Of a stretch of 64,000 nucleotides of DNA, positions 1 to 8,304 are shown piece by piece (the first letter of the stretch is position 1; each line of letters starts with the position of its first letter). Origin of the DNA: JBBRBB01 sp963830175. Lineage in GTDB: Bacteria > Bacteroidota > Bacteroidia > Chitinophagales > Chitinophagaceae. Below the pieces are notes generated by a model. It was given only the letters and a program-made list of their open reading frames with translations, was not told where the DNA came from and did no database searches. The DNA is taken from assembly GCA_963830175.1 (NCBI GenBank), contig CAWHKV010000008.1, forward strand, positions 1 through 64,000, in the 5' to 3' direction. A program made the translations under genes and the position numbers.

Positions 1-2
1 TG

Positions 3-461
3 GCTCACTTTAATTTTTTGGTGTTTGGCAAACCATTAAAGGGAAACAATACAACACCCCGCCCGGTTTTGTTTCAACGTGCATTGTGCAGGTATTATGA
101 TGATGGGCATACACAACGTTTGCAGGTAAATGGTTCTGTAGGAGATTTAAAAAATAAAATAGATCATGATGACCGTAAACCGCTTACCCGTTGGATAACC
201 AACCAGGCACATTATTCTGCCAGGGAGGCTACTATGTTAAGTAAAACACCTCAGCGATAAATTATCCTTTAATTCAAAGATTCGCAAAACAAAAATTTTT
301 GCACCCTTCCTGGTTTTCTTTTATTGCCTGTTTGTAAAAGGCTCATATTCAGTGGCTGGCGAGGATGGCATTATACCCTGCAGCGAACCATTGTCGAAAT
401 GTTGCTGGCGCTCAGGTTAATTGAAAACTCAAAATTAAAAAAGGATATTCCCGGCGGTTAA
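3..461 (+). CDS. Glycosyltransferase family 2, C-terminal part (partial, two frameshifts)
   Basis: This is the 3' end of a gene that begins left of the window. The readable peptide (FGKPLKGNN..., then KIRKTKIFAPFLVFFYCLF, then GWRGWHYTLQRTIVEMLLAL) matches the C-terminal half of WaaE/KdtX-like family 2 glycosyltransferases, which add a sugar to lipopolysaccharide core or exopolysaccharide. The reading frame changes near 251-257, and again near 341 where one C appears to be missing (AAAGGCTC for AAAGGCCTC). The final frame stops with TAA at 459-461, overlapping the ATG of the next glycosyltransferase by one base, so the two are probably translationally coupled. The family call comes from the overall pattern; the catalytic half lies outside the window. 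Confidence 0.6.
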
Positions 462-1610
462 TGCGCATTCTCCACGTTACCCCATCTTATAAACCTGCAT
501 ACATATACGGCGGCACCATAGAATCGGTGGCCTGCCTGTGCGAAGCGTTTGTTGCCATGGGGCACGACCTGCATGTTTTTACCACCGCTGCAAATGGCAC
601 GGAGGAACTGGATGTGCCTTTGGGTAAAGATGTAATTGTGGATGGGGTTCCGGTAACTTATTTTAAACGTATCACGAAAGACCATACCCACGTTTCTTTT
701 GACCTTTGGAAACATCTATACAAAGACTGTAAAAAATATGAAGTGGTGCATATCCATTCCTGGTGGAATGTGCTGGTGATCGTTGTCAGCATTTATTTGT
801 CATGTACGTGGTGTAAAGGTCATATTATCACCCCATGGTATGCTGAGCGATTACATTAATAAAACCACGCACGGTTCTATTAAAAGTGCTATTCATTTTC
901 TTGGGGGTCGGGCTATTTTAAAGCGCAGCATTTTTCATGCTACATCGCATTCAGAAGAAGAAGAATGCAAAAAAATGATCCGGGGTTGGAAGGGTTTTAC
1001 AGCCTATAATGTGGTTAACCTTCCAGACCTGATGGTTAAGAGAAAAGATAACCCGGTTTTTACCATTATTTTTCTTTCCAGGATTCATCCAAAAAAAGGG
1101 CTTGAACAATTAATGCAGGCAATCGCTAAAATAAAAATTCCTATTATTCTGCGGGTGGCAGGTACCGGCGATGAAGACTATGTGGAGGATTTGAAAAGGC
1201 TGTCAAAGCAACTGGGTATCAACCGCAATGTGCACTGGCTGGGATGGAGTAACAGGGAGGATAAATTTATAGAACTGATGAATGCAGACTTATTTGCCCT
1301 GACCTCGTACAATGAAAATTTTGGTAACGTGGTGATTGAATCTTTATACGCAGGCACCCCGGTGTTGATCAGTAAGCACGTGGGCCTGCAGGATTTCGTG
1401 GGTGATAATGAACTGGGCTGGGTGTGTGATCTTACCATTGAAAGCATTGTCGAAAACTTAAAACTTGCCATGAATAAACGGGCAAAAAGGGAATGGATCA
1501 CCCATGTAAGTAAGGCATATGTTGATGCCGCATTTGATAAAGCCACCCTGGTTGAAAAGTATTTGTGTAACTATAAAAAATATTCTAAAGAAAGAAAGTC
1601 TTGCTCATGA
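461..1610 (+). CDS. Glycosyltransferase family 4 (GT-B fold), one frameshift
   Basis: A retaining GT-B glycosyltransferase, expected to transfer a sugar from a nucleotide donor during exopolysaccharide assembly at the inner membrane. The N-terminal Rossmann half starts MRILHVTPSYKPAYIYGG, typical of GT4. The C-terminal half holds the donor-site signature ENFGNVVIESLYAG (EX7E type), preceded by FLSRIHPKKGLEQL. The two halves lie in different frames; removing one T near 785 joins them as ...NVLVIVSAFICHVRGVKVI. Its ATG overlaps the upstream stop by one base, and its TGA overlaps the ATG of the VanZ gene (ATGA), so the three form one operon. The single-base shift looks like a sequence error, since both halves keep all family motifs. 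Confidence 0.8.
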
Positions 1611-2078
1611 ATAAAACACTTCTTCAAAGTATTTGGTTTGTATATGCATTAGTTATTGCCTGGCTGGTGTTTCTTTCTTCCGCGGCGAAACCATTTCCGG
1701 ATGTCTGATGCAAAAATGCAATTAATGCCCTTTCAAAATACGGTTCGGGAATTGCGTACTACCATGCAGTTTGAATTCACATCACGTTACTGGCTGGTAT
1801 TTATGGAAAATTTTGCAGGCAACATTCTTATGTTTATTCCATTTGGTTTTTTACTGGCCGCTTTAGGTAAACCGGGTTTACGAATTGTTTTGTTTGCAGC
1901 TTTTACAAGCGTCTTCATAGAATTGATGCAGTATTTTTTTCATGTTGGTGTGTGCGATGTGGATGACATCATACTAAATTCTTCCGGAGCATTCTTAGGA
2001 TTTCTGCTTTATTTGTTGGCGCGGTGGGTGCCAAAAAGTGAACCAGTAAAGGTTGAGAATCTGGAACTGGAAATATGA
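1607..2078 (+). CDS. VanZ family membrane protein, one frameshift
   Basis: The first frame reads MNKTLLQSIWFVYALVIAWL from the ATG at 1607 and hits a stop near 1710. The downstream frame continues with MPFQNTVREL, then ENFAGNILMFIPFGFLL, FIELMQYFFHVGVCDVDDI and a final hydrophobic segment. N-LMFIPFG, E-x-x-Q and D-x-DD-x-x-N are the usual VanZ features. VanZ proteins are small polytopic membrane proteins, named after teicoplanin resistance but very common in polysaccharide clusters. The frameshift lies near 1700-1708. The gene overlaps the preceding glycosyltransferase by four bases, and its 3' end overlaps the convergent exosortase gene by about 70 bases, which is unusual. Confidence 0.7.
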
Positions 2079-2638
2079 TCATCTTCTTTTGTTTCCCCAT
2101 TGCTGTTTCGTTTATTATTGTCCCGGATAAATAAAAACATCAGCAGGAAAATAAGCACATACGCCGCAATATTAAAGGAAGAATGTGCATCAAATGAAGA
2201 TATCATCGCCCAATTGTGGTGAAATGCCAAGGCAATCAGCATAATGCGGATGATGTTGATGGCGATCAAAGCAGCAACACCGCCTGCAATCCATTTCAGG
2301 GTGTATTTTATAGGGTTTTTATGTGCGGCAACAAATGCTGTCCAAAAGCTCATTACACCAAAACCCAGGCAGGCCCACAAAATAGTAACACCGCGGCTGC
2401 CCTGTATTGTAACATTCGATGGCGATTTTTGATAAACATTATACCCGGATATTTCCAATAAAAATTTAGCTGATTTGGCTATAAAACTCGTGAACCAGGT
2501 TGTTACATCCGGTAGTTCTGCTAAAAAAGGAGAGAAGGTTTTTCCGCCGGGTGTAATTAGTCCTACATAACCATAAAAGCCGGCGCTGAGCACCACAAAA
2601 ATGATCAGAAATTTAGGTATGCTGAAACGGGAATTCAT
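2009..2638 (-). CDS. Exosortase/archaeosortase family transpeptidase
   Basis: A polytopic membrane protein of about 209 residues, shorter than the PEP-CTERM exosortase EpsH. It carries the family's three conserved positions: Cys90 in WACLGFGVM, Arg131 in INIIRIMLIAL, and His152 in FDAHSSFN, each inside or next to a hydrophobic helix. Exosortases cut C-terminal sorting signals (short motif, TM helix, basic tail) and usually sit in exopolysaccharide clusters, as here. I start at the ATG at 2638 (MNSRFSIPKF); a TTG 12 bases upstream is less likely. Three small proteins in this window (16930, 29169, 35964) have matching C-terminal signals and are the natural candidate substrates. Which exosortase subtype this is cannot be settled by eye. 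Confidence 0.82.
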   Translation of the reverse strand: MNSRFSIPKFLIIFVVLSAGFYGYVGLITPGGKTFSPFLAELPDVTTWFTSFIAKSAKFLLEISGYNVYQKSPSNVTIQGSRGVTILWACLGFGVMSFWTAFVAAHKNPIKYTLKWIAGGVAALIAINIIRIMLIALAFHHNWAMISSFDAHSSFNIAAYVLIFLLMFLFIRDNNKRNSNGETKEDDHISSSRFSTFTGSLFGTHRANK

Positions 2639-2707
2639 TGTAGGTAACAAATGTACATGTTACAATGTTATTACCCTAACCTCCCGGAATTTTGACTTTT
2701 CTATAAA

Positions 2708-3661
2708 CTATGTGCCCCCTATGTACCTATGATCCTATGTGTTGAAAAAAGAAGTGTTACCACATAGACACATAGTGCACAGAGAATCACATAGAAAAAT
2801 CTATGTGCCCGCTATGTACCTATGATACTATGTGTTGAAAAAAGAGTGTTACCACATAGACACATAGAGCACAGAGAATCACATAGAAAACCTATGTGCC
2901 CCCTATGTATCTATGATACTATGTGTTGAGAGAAATGAGCACCAACCACATAGACACATAGCGCACAGAGAATACTCCCTATGTGCCCGCTATGTTGCTA
3001 TGATCCTATGTGTTGAAAAAAAATAAAGCATTGAAACTCACCAAAAAAATTATAGATGAACTTACTTATAAAGTAATTGGCTGCGCCATAGAGGTTCATA
3101 AAAGCCTGGGTCCGGGGTTAATTGAAAGTGTGTATGAAAAATGTTTCATGAGAGAATTACAACTACAGGGAATTAATTTCCAGAACCAACAATGGATACC
3201 TATAGAGTATAAAGGATTAGCTCTGGATGCCCATTTAAGACTGGATGTAATGGTGGAAGAAATTTTATTAGTGGAATTAAAAGCGGTTGATGGTTTGTTA
3301 CCCATCCATGAAGCAGTACTATTAACTTATATGCGAATGCTTCAAAAACCAAAAGGCATACTAATTAATTTTAACTGTATAAATATTTTTAAGACAGGGC
3401 AGAAAACCCTTGTAAATGATTTATATGCCTGTTTGCCTGATGAGTAAAATGGGGCTACCACAGAAACACAGAGAATCAAATAGAAAAAACCTATGTGCCC
3501 CCTATGTACCTATGATACTATGTGTTGAAAAAATAGAATGTTACCACATAGACACATAGCGCACAAAGAATCACATAGAAAAAATCTATGTGCCCACTAT
3601 GTACCAATGATACTATGTGTTTAGAGAAATCAGCACAAACCACATAGAGAACAGAGAATCA
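2708..3661. repeat. Array of six long imperfect palindromes built from CTATGTG heptamers
   Basis: Each unit is arm A (four CTATGTG-like heptamers, ending in TATGTGTTG), a 14-20 base loop, then arm B (CCACATAGACACATAG... to CACATAGAAA), the approximate reverse complement of A. A arms: 2708-2744, 2801-2837, 2892-2928, 2979-3015, 3491-3527, 3586-3622. B arms: 2760-2799, 2852-2890, 2946-2973, 3458-3488, 3544-3582, 3640-3661 (last one shortened). In the fourth unit the loop is replaced by a complete gene at 3010-3447. Loops are of two kinds: TTGAAAAAAGAGTGTTA-like (units 1, 2, 5) and TTGAGAGAAATGAGCACC-like (units 3, 6). No further copy was noticed in the window. Confidence 0.95.
3010..3447 (+). 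CDS. GxxExxY protein with PD-(D/E)XK nuclease signature, inside a palindromic repeat
   Basis: A 145-residue protein of the GxxExxY family (the PDDEXK_3-like group). The name motif is GLIESVY (G36, E39, Y42). A nuclease-type D79...E89-x-K91 follows in LRLDV...LLVELKAVD, and a Tyr lies in LLTYMRM. The family is widespread and, as far as I know, functionally uncharacterised; the DxxExK pattern predicts a metal-dependent nuclease fold. The start is GTG at 3010 or TTG at 3013, both of which lie inside the end of repeat arm A (CTATGTGTTGAAAAAA), and there is no separate leader. The stop at 3445-3447 is followed 10 bases later by arm B. The gene therefore sits exactly where other units have a short loop. 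Function in repeat mobility is inference. Confidence 0.85.
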   Translation: MLKKNKALKLTKKIIDELTYKVIGCAIEVHKSLGPGLIESVYEKCFMRELQLQGINFQNQQWIPIEYKGLALDAHLRLDVMVEEILLVELKAVDGLLPIHEAVLLTYMRMLQKPKGILINFNCINIFKTGQKTLVNDLYACLPDE

Positions 3662-3709
3662 CCTCGTCATCAACCAATAATTATTATTAGTTTTAAAAAA
3701 ACAACCTGA

Positions 3710-4258
3710 TTGGCAGAATTACAAGATCTATCCCGGTTTTCTTTACCTGATGAGTTTCGTGGCAAACCCGGCTGGTACACACAATTGTGGTGGATAGTGG
3801 AGGGATTATTATTTCGCACCTCGCCACAATTCATGTATGGATGGCGCAGGTTTTTACTCAGGTTGTTTGGCGCCCACATTGGAAATAAAGTGATCATTCG
3901 ACCTTCCGTTCGAACGCAATTCCCGTGGAAAATCACGATAGGTGATTTTAGCTGGATCGGCGACCACGTTATATTGTACAGTCTCGGACAGATAAACATT
4001 GGTCGTAATGTAGTGATCTCGCAGAAAAGTTACCTGTGTACAGGCACACATGATTACAGGCAGCAAAATTTTCCCATATCATCTATGCCCATTACAATAG
4101 AAGATGAATGCTGGCTGGCAACCGATGTATATGTTGGACCTGGTGTAACCATTGAACACGGTACGGTGGTAGCCGCCCGGTCATCCGTGTTTCATTCCTT
4201 ACCTGCAGGGAAAGTTTGTGCAGGTACGCCCGCCAAAGTTTTAAAAGACAGGGTATAG
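3710..4258 (+). CDS. wcaF: WcaF-type polysaccharide O-acetyltransferase
   Basis: A 182-residue left-handed beta-helix acyltransferase. The N-terminal part (WRRFLLRLFGAHIGNKVII) is typical of the putative colanic-acid acetyltransferase WcaF. Hexapeptide repeats run from about residue 75 to 175 (ITIGDFSWIGD, INIGRNVVIS, VYVGPGVTIEHGTVV), with the catalytic-type His114 in TGTHDYR. It would transfer an acetyl group from acetyl-CoA to an exopolysaccharide sugar in the cytoplasm. The start is TTG at 3710: a TGA lies immediately upstream in frame and no ATG exists between the repeat array and this point, so a lost start through a frameshift is possible. The WcaI-like glycosyltransferase follows directly, a common WcaF-WcaI pairing. 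Confidence 0.85.
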   Translation: MAELQDLSRFSLPDEFRGKPGWYTQLWWIVEGLLFRTSPQFMYGWRRFLLRLFGAHIGNKVIIRPSVRTQFPWKITIGDFSWIGDHVILYSLGQINIGRNVVISQKSYLCTGTHDYRQQNFPISSMPITIEDECWLATDVYVGPGVTIEHGTVVAARSSVFHSLPAGKVCAGTPAKVLKDRV

Positions 4259-4293
4259 TTTACATTGACCTATTAATTTTCCATCCACTTTTT

Positions 4294-5544
4294 TTGCCAG
4301 TTTCCAATAAAAAAACCATTTTACTTCTTGCCGGAAATTACTATCCTGAACTAACAGGCATTGGTCGTTATAATGGCGAGATGATAGACTGGCTAGCAGA
4401 AAATGGGTATGACTGCACAGTGATCTCTACGTATCCCTATTACCCGGATTGGAAGGTTCAAATGCCTTATAGCAATAACAAATGGTATAAAAAAGAAACC
4501 CGGAATACTGCTTCGGGTAATGCTATCCAGGTTTTTCGATGCCCGCACCTGGTACCAGCAAATCCATCAGGCAGGGCTAGAATAATGCTAGACATTTCGT
4601 TTTTCTTATCCGTATTTTTTAAGGTGCTTACCCTGCTTGGTAACAAAAAATTCGATTTTGTAATGAATGTGTCTCCTCCCTTGCCCCTGGGAATGGTTGC
4701 AGCGTGGTATAAACAATTTAAAGGGTCGAAATTTTTGTACCATATACAGGATCTGCAGGTAGATGCAGCCCGCGATCTTCAAATAATCCGGTCAGGTAAA
4801 TTGATTGAAGGATTGATACGCATGGAGCGGTTTATTATAAATAAGGCAGACGTAATAAGCACCATCAGCACAGGTATGCAAAAAAAAGTGCAGCATAAAA
4901 CAAATAAAGAAGTGTTGCTTTTTCCCAACTGGTGCAACACCGAAGAAATATATCCTATACAGGATAAAAACAAACTTAAACCTGCTTTTGGATTTTCCGA
5001 AAATGATACCATAATTCTTTATTCCGGTGCCATTGGCGAGAAGCAGGGTTTGGAAATGATATTATCTTCAGCGGCATTGCTGCAACAGGAACAAAACATC
5101 AGGTTTATTATATGCGGCACGGGACCTTACAGGGAAAAATTGAGGTCATTAGCTGCAGAACAGCAACTCTCCAATATTCATTTTCTTCCGCTGCAACCGC
5201 CGGAAAAACTCAATATGTTTTTAAATATGGCAGACCTGCACCTGGTTATACAAAAAGCAAGTGCATCAGACCTGGTTATGCCATCCAAGCTTACCAATAT
5301 TTTGGCCGCCGGGGGAATTGCTATTGTAACTGCAATGCCTGGTAGCAGCCTTTATGAAATTATAAATGCTCACCACCTCGCACTATTGGCAGAACCGGAA
5401 AACCCGGAAGCCCTATCCCGGGTAATTAAACAAGCCATAAATTCAGAACTGCCCGCTATCCGTAAAAATGCCAGGAATTACGCAGAACATGTTATTTCCA
5501 TCCAGGCTGTTCTCAACAGCTATACAATGGATGCAATGCGTTAA
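4294..5544 (+). CDS. wcaI: WcaI-like glycosyltransferase (GT4)
   Basis: A GT-B glycosyltransferase of about 416 residues. The N-terminal half starts KKTILLLAGNYYPELTGIGRY and has ISTYPYYPDW, characteristic of WcaI-type enzymes that build colanic-acid-like polysaccharide. The C-terminal donor domain has ILYSGAIGEKQGLEMIL and MPSKLTNILAAGG. The frame is open back to 4216, but it has no ATG. I prefer the TTG at 4294, which puts the first beta strand at the usual distance from the start. The alternative start at 4216 would overlap wcaF. It lies 35 bases after wcaF and is presumably co-transcribed with it. No frameshift is seen. Confidence 0.85.
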   Translation: MPVSNKKTILLLAGNYYPELTGIGRYNGEMIDWLAENGYDCTVISTYPYYPDWKVQMPYSNNKWYKKETRNTASGNAIQVFRCPHLVPANPSGRARIMLDISFFLSVFFKVLTLLGNKKFDFVMNVSPPLPLGMVAAWYKQFKGSKFLYHIQDLQVDAARDLQIIRSGKLIEGLIRMERFIINKADVISTISTGMQKKVQHKTNKEVLLFPNWCNTEEIYPIQDKNKLKPAFGFSENDTIILYSGAIGEKQGLEMILSSAALLQQEQNIRFIICGTGPYREKLRSLAAEQQLSNIHFLPLQPPEKLNMFLNMADLHLVIQKASASDLVMPSKLTNILAAGGIAIVTAMPGSSLYEIINAHHLALLAEPENPEALSRVIKQAINSELPAIRKNARNYAEHVISIQAVLNSYTMDAMR

Positions 5545-5883
5545 TTCTTTCTCCTCTCTTCTTGAAATTTTCAATTTTCATTTTCCCATCTCTCATTTGT
5601 AGTATTGATTCTACAGTCAGGATCCAGATACCCGTAACGGATACATATATACCTTAATTCTTCAATAAAAAAGGGCTTAAAAAGGTTATTTCGTAGATAA
5701 ATCCAATAGCCATGTATTCGCTAAAAGGCAATTTTTGCAGATCCTCTGCAACCAATGCCACTTTATCCTTTTTAAATTACCTACCCGGTTGTCTAAATCT
5801 GCAGGGCTATCGCTATTTAATCTTTCCCCAACGTTTACTTTTTACCCCTTAAAAACATCAAAATTCAATAGGTCACATCCCTC
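5545..5883. other. Intergenic leader before the first T9SS surface gene
   Basis: A 339-base, AT-rich stretch with no convincing gene. An open frame at 5735-5935 has no family character and overlaps the start of the next gene. I see no clear terminator for the glycosyltransferase and no confident promoter. Confidence 0.5.
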
Positions 5884-8253
5884 ATGCGCCCGAGATTTTA
5901 TACCATATTATTTTTTTTGCCGGTTTTATCGGTAGCCTGTTTCTCCGCTAATGGTCAAATGATTAATACCGGGAATATGCAGGTTTTTAACGGAGGAAAT
6001 ATGATGGTGCGGAATGAAATGACACTTTCATCCGGGTCTTCCTATACCAATAATGGATCGGTATATCTAAGAGGTGATTACATCAATAATTCTACAAATA
6101 CAGACCAGGGAACAGGTACCACCTTTTTTAATGGCTCAGTCTCTACAAAAATTACAGGCACCCAACCCTCTACGTTTAAAAATATTGTAGTTAATAACTC
6201 ACAAAATGTTTTAATGGAAAAAGATGTGTCTGTTACAGGCACAACAAATCTTGCTGCAGGGCATTTGTATTTACAGTCCAATACGCTAACGCTGGGAGGC
6301 TCCGTATCAGGAGTAGGGATGTTTGGTACGACAGCGGCTTCATCCATGGTGGTAAATGGATCGGTTGACACATTGAGGTTTGTTACAAATAGCAACAACT
6401 TAAAATTGTTACAATTGAATTCGGGTAGTAATGCTGTGCTTGGCAATGGCTTAAATATTATTGCAGGTCTTTCTCCCGGGTCAGTCGTGGCAAACGGCAC
6501 CTTAAGATCTAATGGATTTTTAACGCTTAAGAGTGATTCACTGGGTACGGCAGCAGTCGCTACCTCCACAGGTACTATAACAGGTAATGTTATAATAGAA
6601 AGATTTTTGGGATTGAACACACAAAATGGTGCACGTACCGGCAGAACATGGCGGTTACTTACCTCCCCCGCCAGTGGTCAAACTATCAACCAGGCCTGGC
6701 AGGAGGGTATGGTATCAAACAATTTTAATAATTACCTTACGGGTAACTTACAACCCGTTACCCCCCCTTCAGGGTATGGTACGCGCATTACCGGGTACCA
6801 GCAAATGAGTTTTGCCAATGCCAGTGGAAGGGGATATGATTTTTGGGATGCTATCTGGGGTGCGAATTCATCTGTCAGAAGATATCAGCCGGGTACAACC
6901 ACAGCCAACTGGGTTAACCTAGATGTGCAGGATAATGGCAGTATAGATACCACCATTAACCCTAAAACAAAACTCCTGAACTCGGAACAGGGATATCTTT
7001 TATATGTTAGGGGAGACAGGAATTATTATAATACCACCACTTTCGGACAAAGTACAAACCTGCGGTCTACGGGTACTTTGCGTTTTGCAAACCAGTCTAT
7101 AAATGTAAAGGGCAGCAGTATCGCGGCGTACACTGTAATTGGAAATCCCTATGCTGCCACCATAAACTTTGAAAAAATATACACCCGCAACAACGCGGTT
7201 ATTCTTCCCAGGTTTTGGATATACGATGCCAACCTGGGGTCGTATGGAGCTTACTCACTTGTAATGCGAAACTTCGCAAATAATTATACCATTATTCCCG
7301 ATCCACTAAACGGTTCAGGGAATAGCATAGTTCAATACATACAAAGCAGCCAGGCGATTTTTGTAGAGCCTGTGTCTTCAACAGGGGGCAACCTGGTTAT
7401 TACCGAAAATGATAAAGTAGTTGCAGGCAATTATCCTGTATTTTTTAATAATGGAGATAACGAGCAGAGTCTTACAGGTAAGGAAATGAAAACGGTTGCA
7501 GAACCCAGGTTAATGGTAAACCTGAACCTTGTAAATGCCAATGACAGTATTTTGCTGGCTGATGGTATAATGGTGCGTTTTCATAAACTTTTCTCACCGG
7601 AAATTGATGCTAATGATGTAATTAAACCGACTAATTTTTATGAAAATCTGGCTATAAAATCAGATTCTTCCATACTGATGGTTGAGTCACGTCCACTACC
7701 ACGAATGGAGGATACATTATACCTGAAAATGTGGAATGTTAGTCTTCGCAAATACATGCTACGGGTAAAAGCACAACATGTAAAAGGCACTGAGATGGCA
7801 GCATGGCTGGTTGATGATCATTTTAAATCAAGTACACCTCTTGCACTCGATGGTACGTTAACCGATTATTATTTCACGGTTACGAATGAGCCCACATCCT
7901 GGGCGCCGGAACGATTTAAGATAGTTTACAGGGGAAAGCCGTTAGATACAATTGCCACGCGTAAAGAATCAGAGAATTATTTACCCAGGCAAGGTATTGC
8001 AGCCAATGTATTTCCGAACCCGGTGTCTACTGCTTTTACTTTGAAACTGGAAGCACCTGCGGGCAATTACCAGGTTACAATAATTAACCAGCAGGGAAAG
8101 CAGGTTTATACGAAAAATTGGAAGGTTGCAGGTAATACCGAACAGCTGCAAATTCATCGAAGTAAATCCTGGTCAAATGGTGTATATAACCTCTTGATTC
8201 AGGGGAACAACGGCATTGTTATAAATAAGGAATTACTGTTGGTAGCGCAATAA
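5884..8253 (+). CDS. Secreted T9SS type A sorting-domain protein
   Basis: A 789-residue extracellular protein. An N-terminal signal peptide (hydrophobic FFLPVLSVACFSA, cut near NGQ) is followed by Asn/Thr/Gly-rich beta-strand repeats of the beta-helix kind up to about residue 235. Next comes a module with IIERFLGLN...RTWRLLTSP and IGNPYAATINFEKIY, which is shared with three other proteins here. The C-terminus is a classic T9SS type A domain: VFPNPVSTAFTLKL, then NYQVTIINQQGKQVYTK, then GVYNLLIQGNNG and a final basic/hydrophobic strand. It should cross the outer membrane through the type IX system and be anchored or released. The ATG at 5884 is clear and there is no frameshift. The ligand is unknown. 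Confidence 0.85.
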   Translation: MRPRFYTILFFLPVLSVACFSANGQMINTGNMQVFNGGNMMVRNEMTLSSGSSYTNNGSVYLRGDYINNSTNTDQGTGTTFFNGSVSTKITGTQPSTFKNIVVNNSQNVLMEKDVSVTGTTNLAAGHLYLQSNTLTLGGSVSGVGMFGTTAASSMVVNGSVDTLRFVTNSNNLKLLQLNSGSNAVLGNGLNIIAGLSPGSVVANGTLRSNGFLTLKSDSLGTAAVATSTGTITGNVIIERFLGLNTQNGARTGRTWRLLTSPASGQTINQAWQEGMVSNNFNNYLTGNLQPVTPPSGYGTRITGYQQMSFANASGRGYDFWDAIWGANSSVRRYQPGTTTANWVNLDVQDNGSIDTTINPKTKLLNSEQGYLLYVRGDRNYYNTTTFGQSTNLRSTGTLRFANQSINVKGSSIAAYTVIGNPYAATINFEKIYTRNNAVILPRFWIYDANLGSYGAYSLVMRNFANNYTIIPDPLNGSGNSIVQYIQSSQAIFVEPVSSTGGNLVITENDKVVAGNYPVFFNNGDNEQSLTGKEMKTVAEPRLMVNLNLVNANDSILLADGIMVRFHKLFSPEIDANDVIKPTNFYENLAIKSDSSILMVESRPLPRMEDTLYLKMWNVSLRKYMLRVKAQHVKGTEMAAWLVDDHFKSSTPLALDGTLTDYYFTVTNEPTSWAPERFKIVYRGKPLDTIATRKESENYLPRQGIAANVFPNPVSTAFTLKLEAPAGNYQVTIINQQGKQVYTKNWKVAGNTEQLQIHRSKSWSNGVYNLLIQGNNGIVINKELLLVAQ

Positions 8254-8304
8254 TCTTTTTTCAACCCATCCTTAAAGATTATTCATTAAAAATGCATTGA
8301 TGGT

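Noticed and set aside
3010..3447. Toxin-antitoxin or restriction enzyme
   Set aside because: The PD-(D/E)XK-type gene has no methylase, antitoxin or specificity partner; its only neighbours are the palindromic repeats.
2708..3661. CRISPR array
   Set aside because: The repeats are long palindromes with near-constant loops, not direct repeats with unique spacers, and no cas gene is present.
5735..5935. Short open frame before the T9SS gene at 5884
   Set aside because: It overlaps the signal-peptide start of a certain gene and has no coding character.
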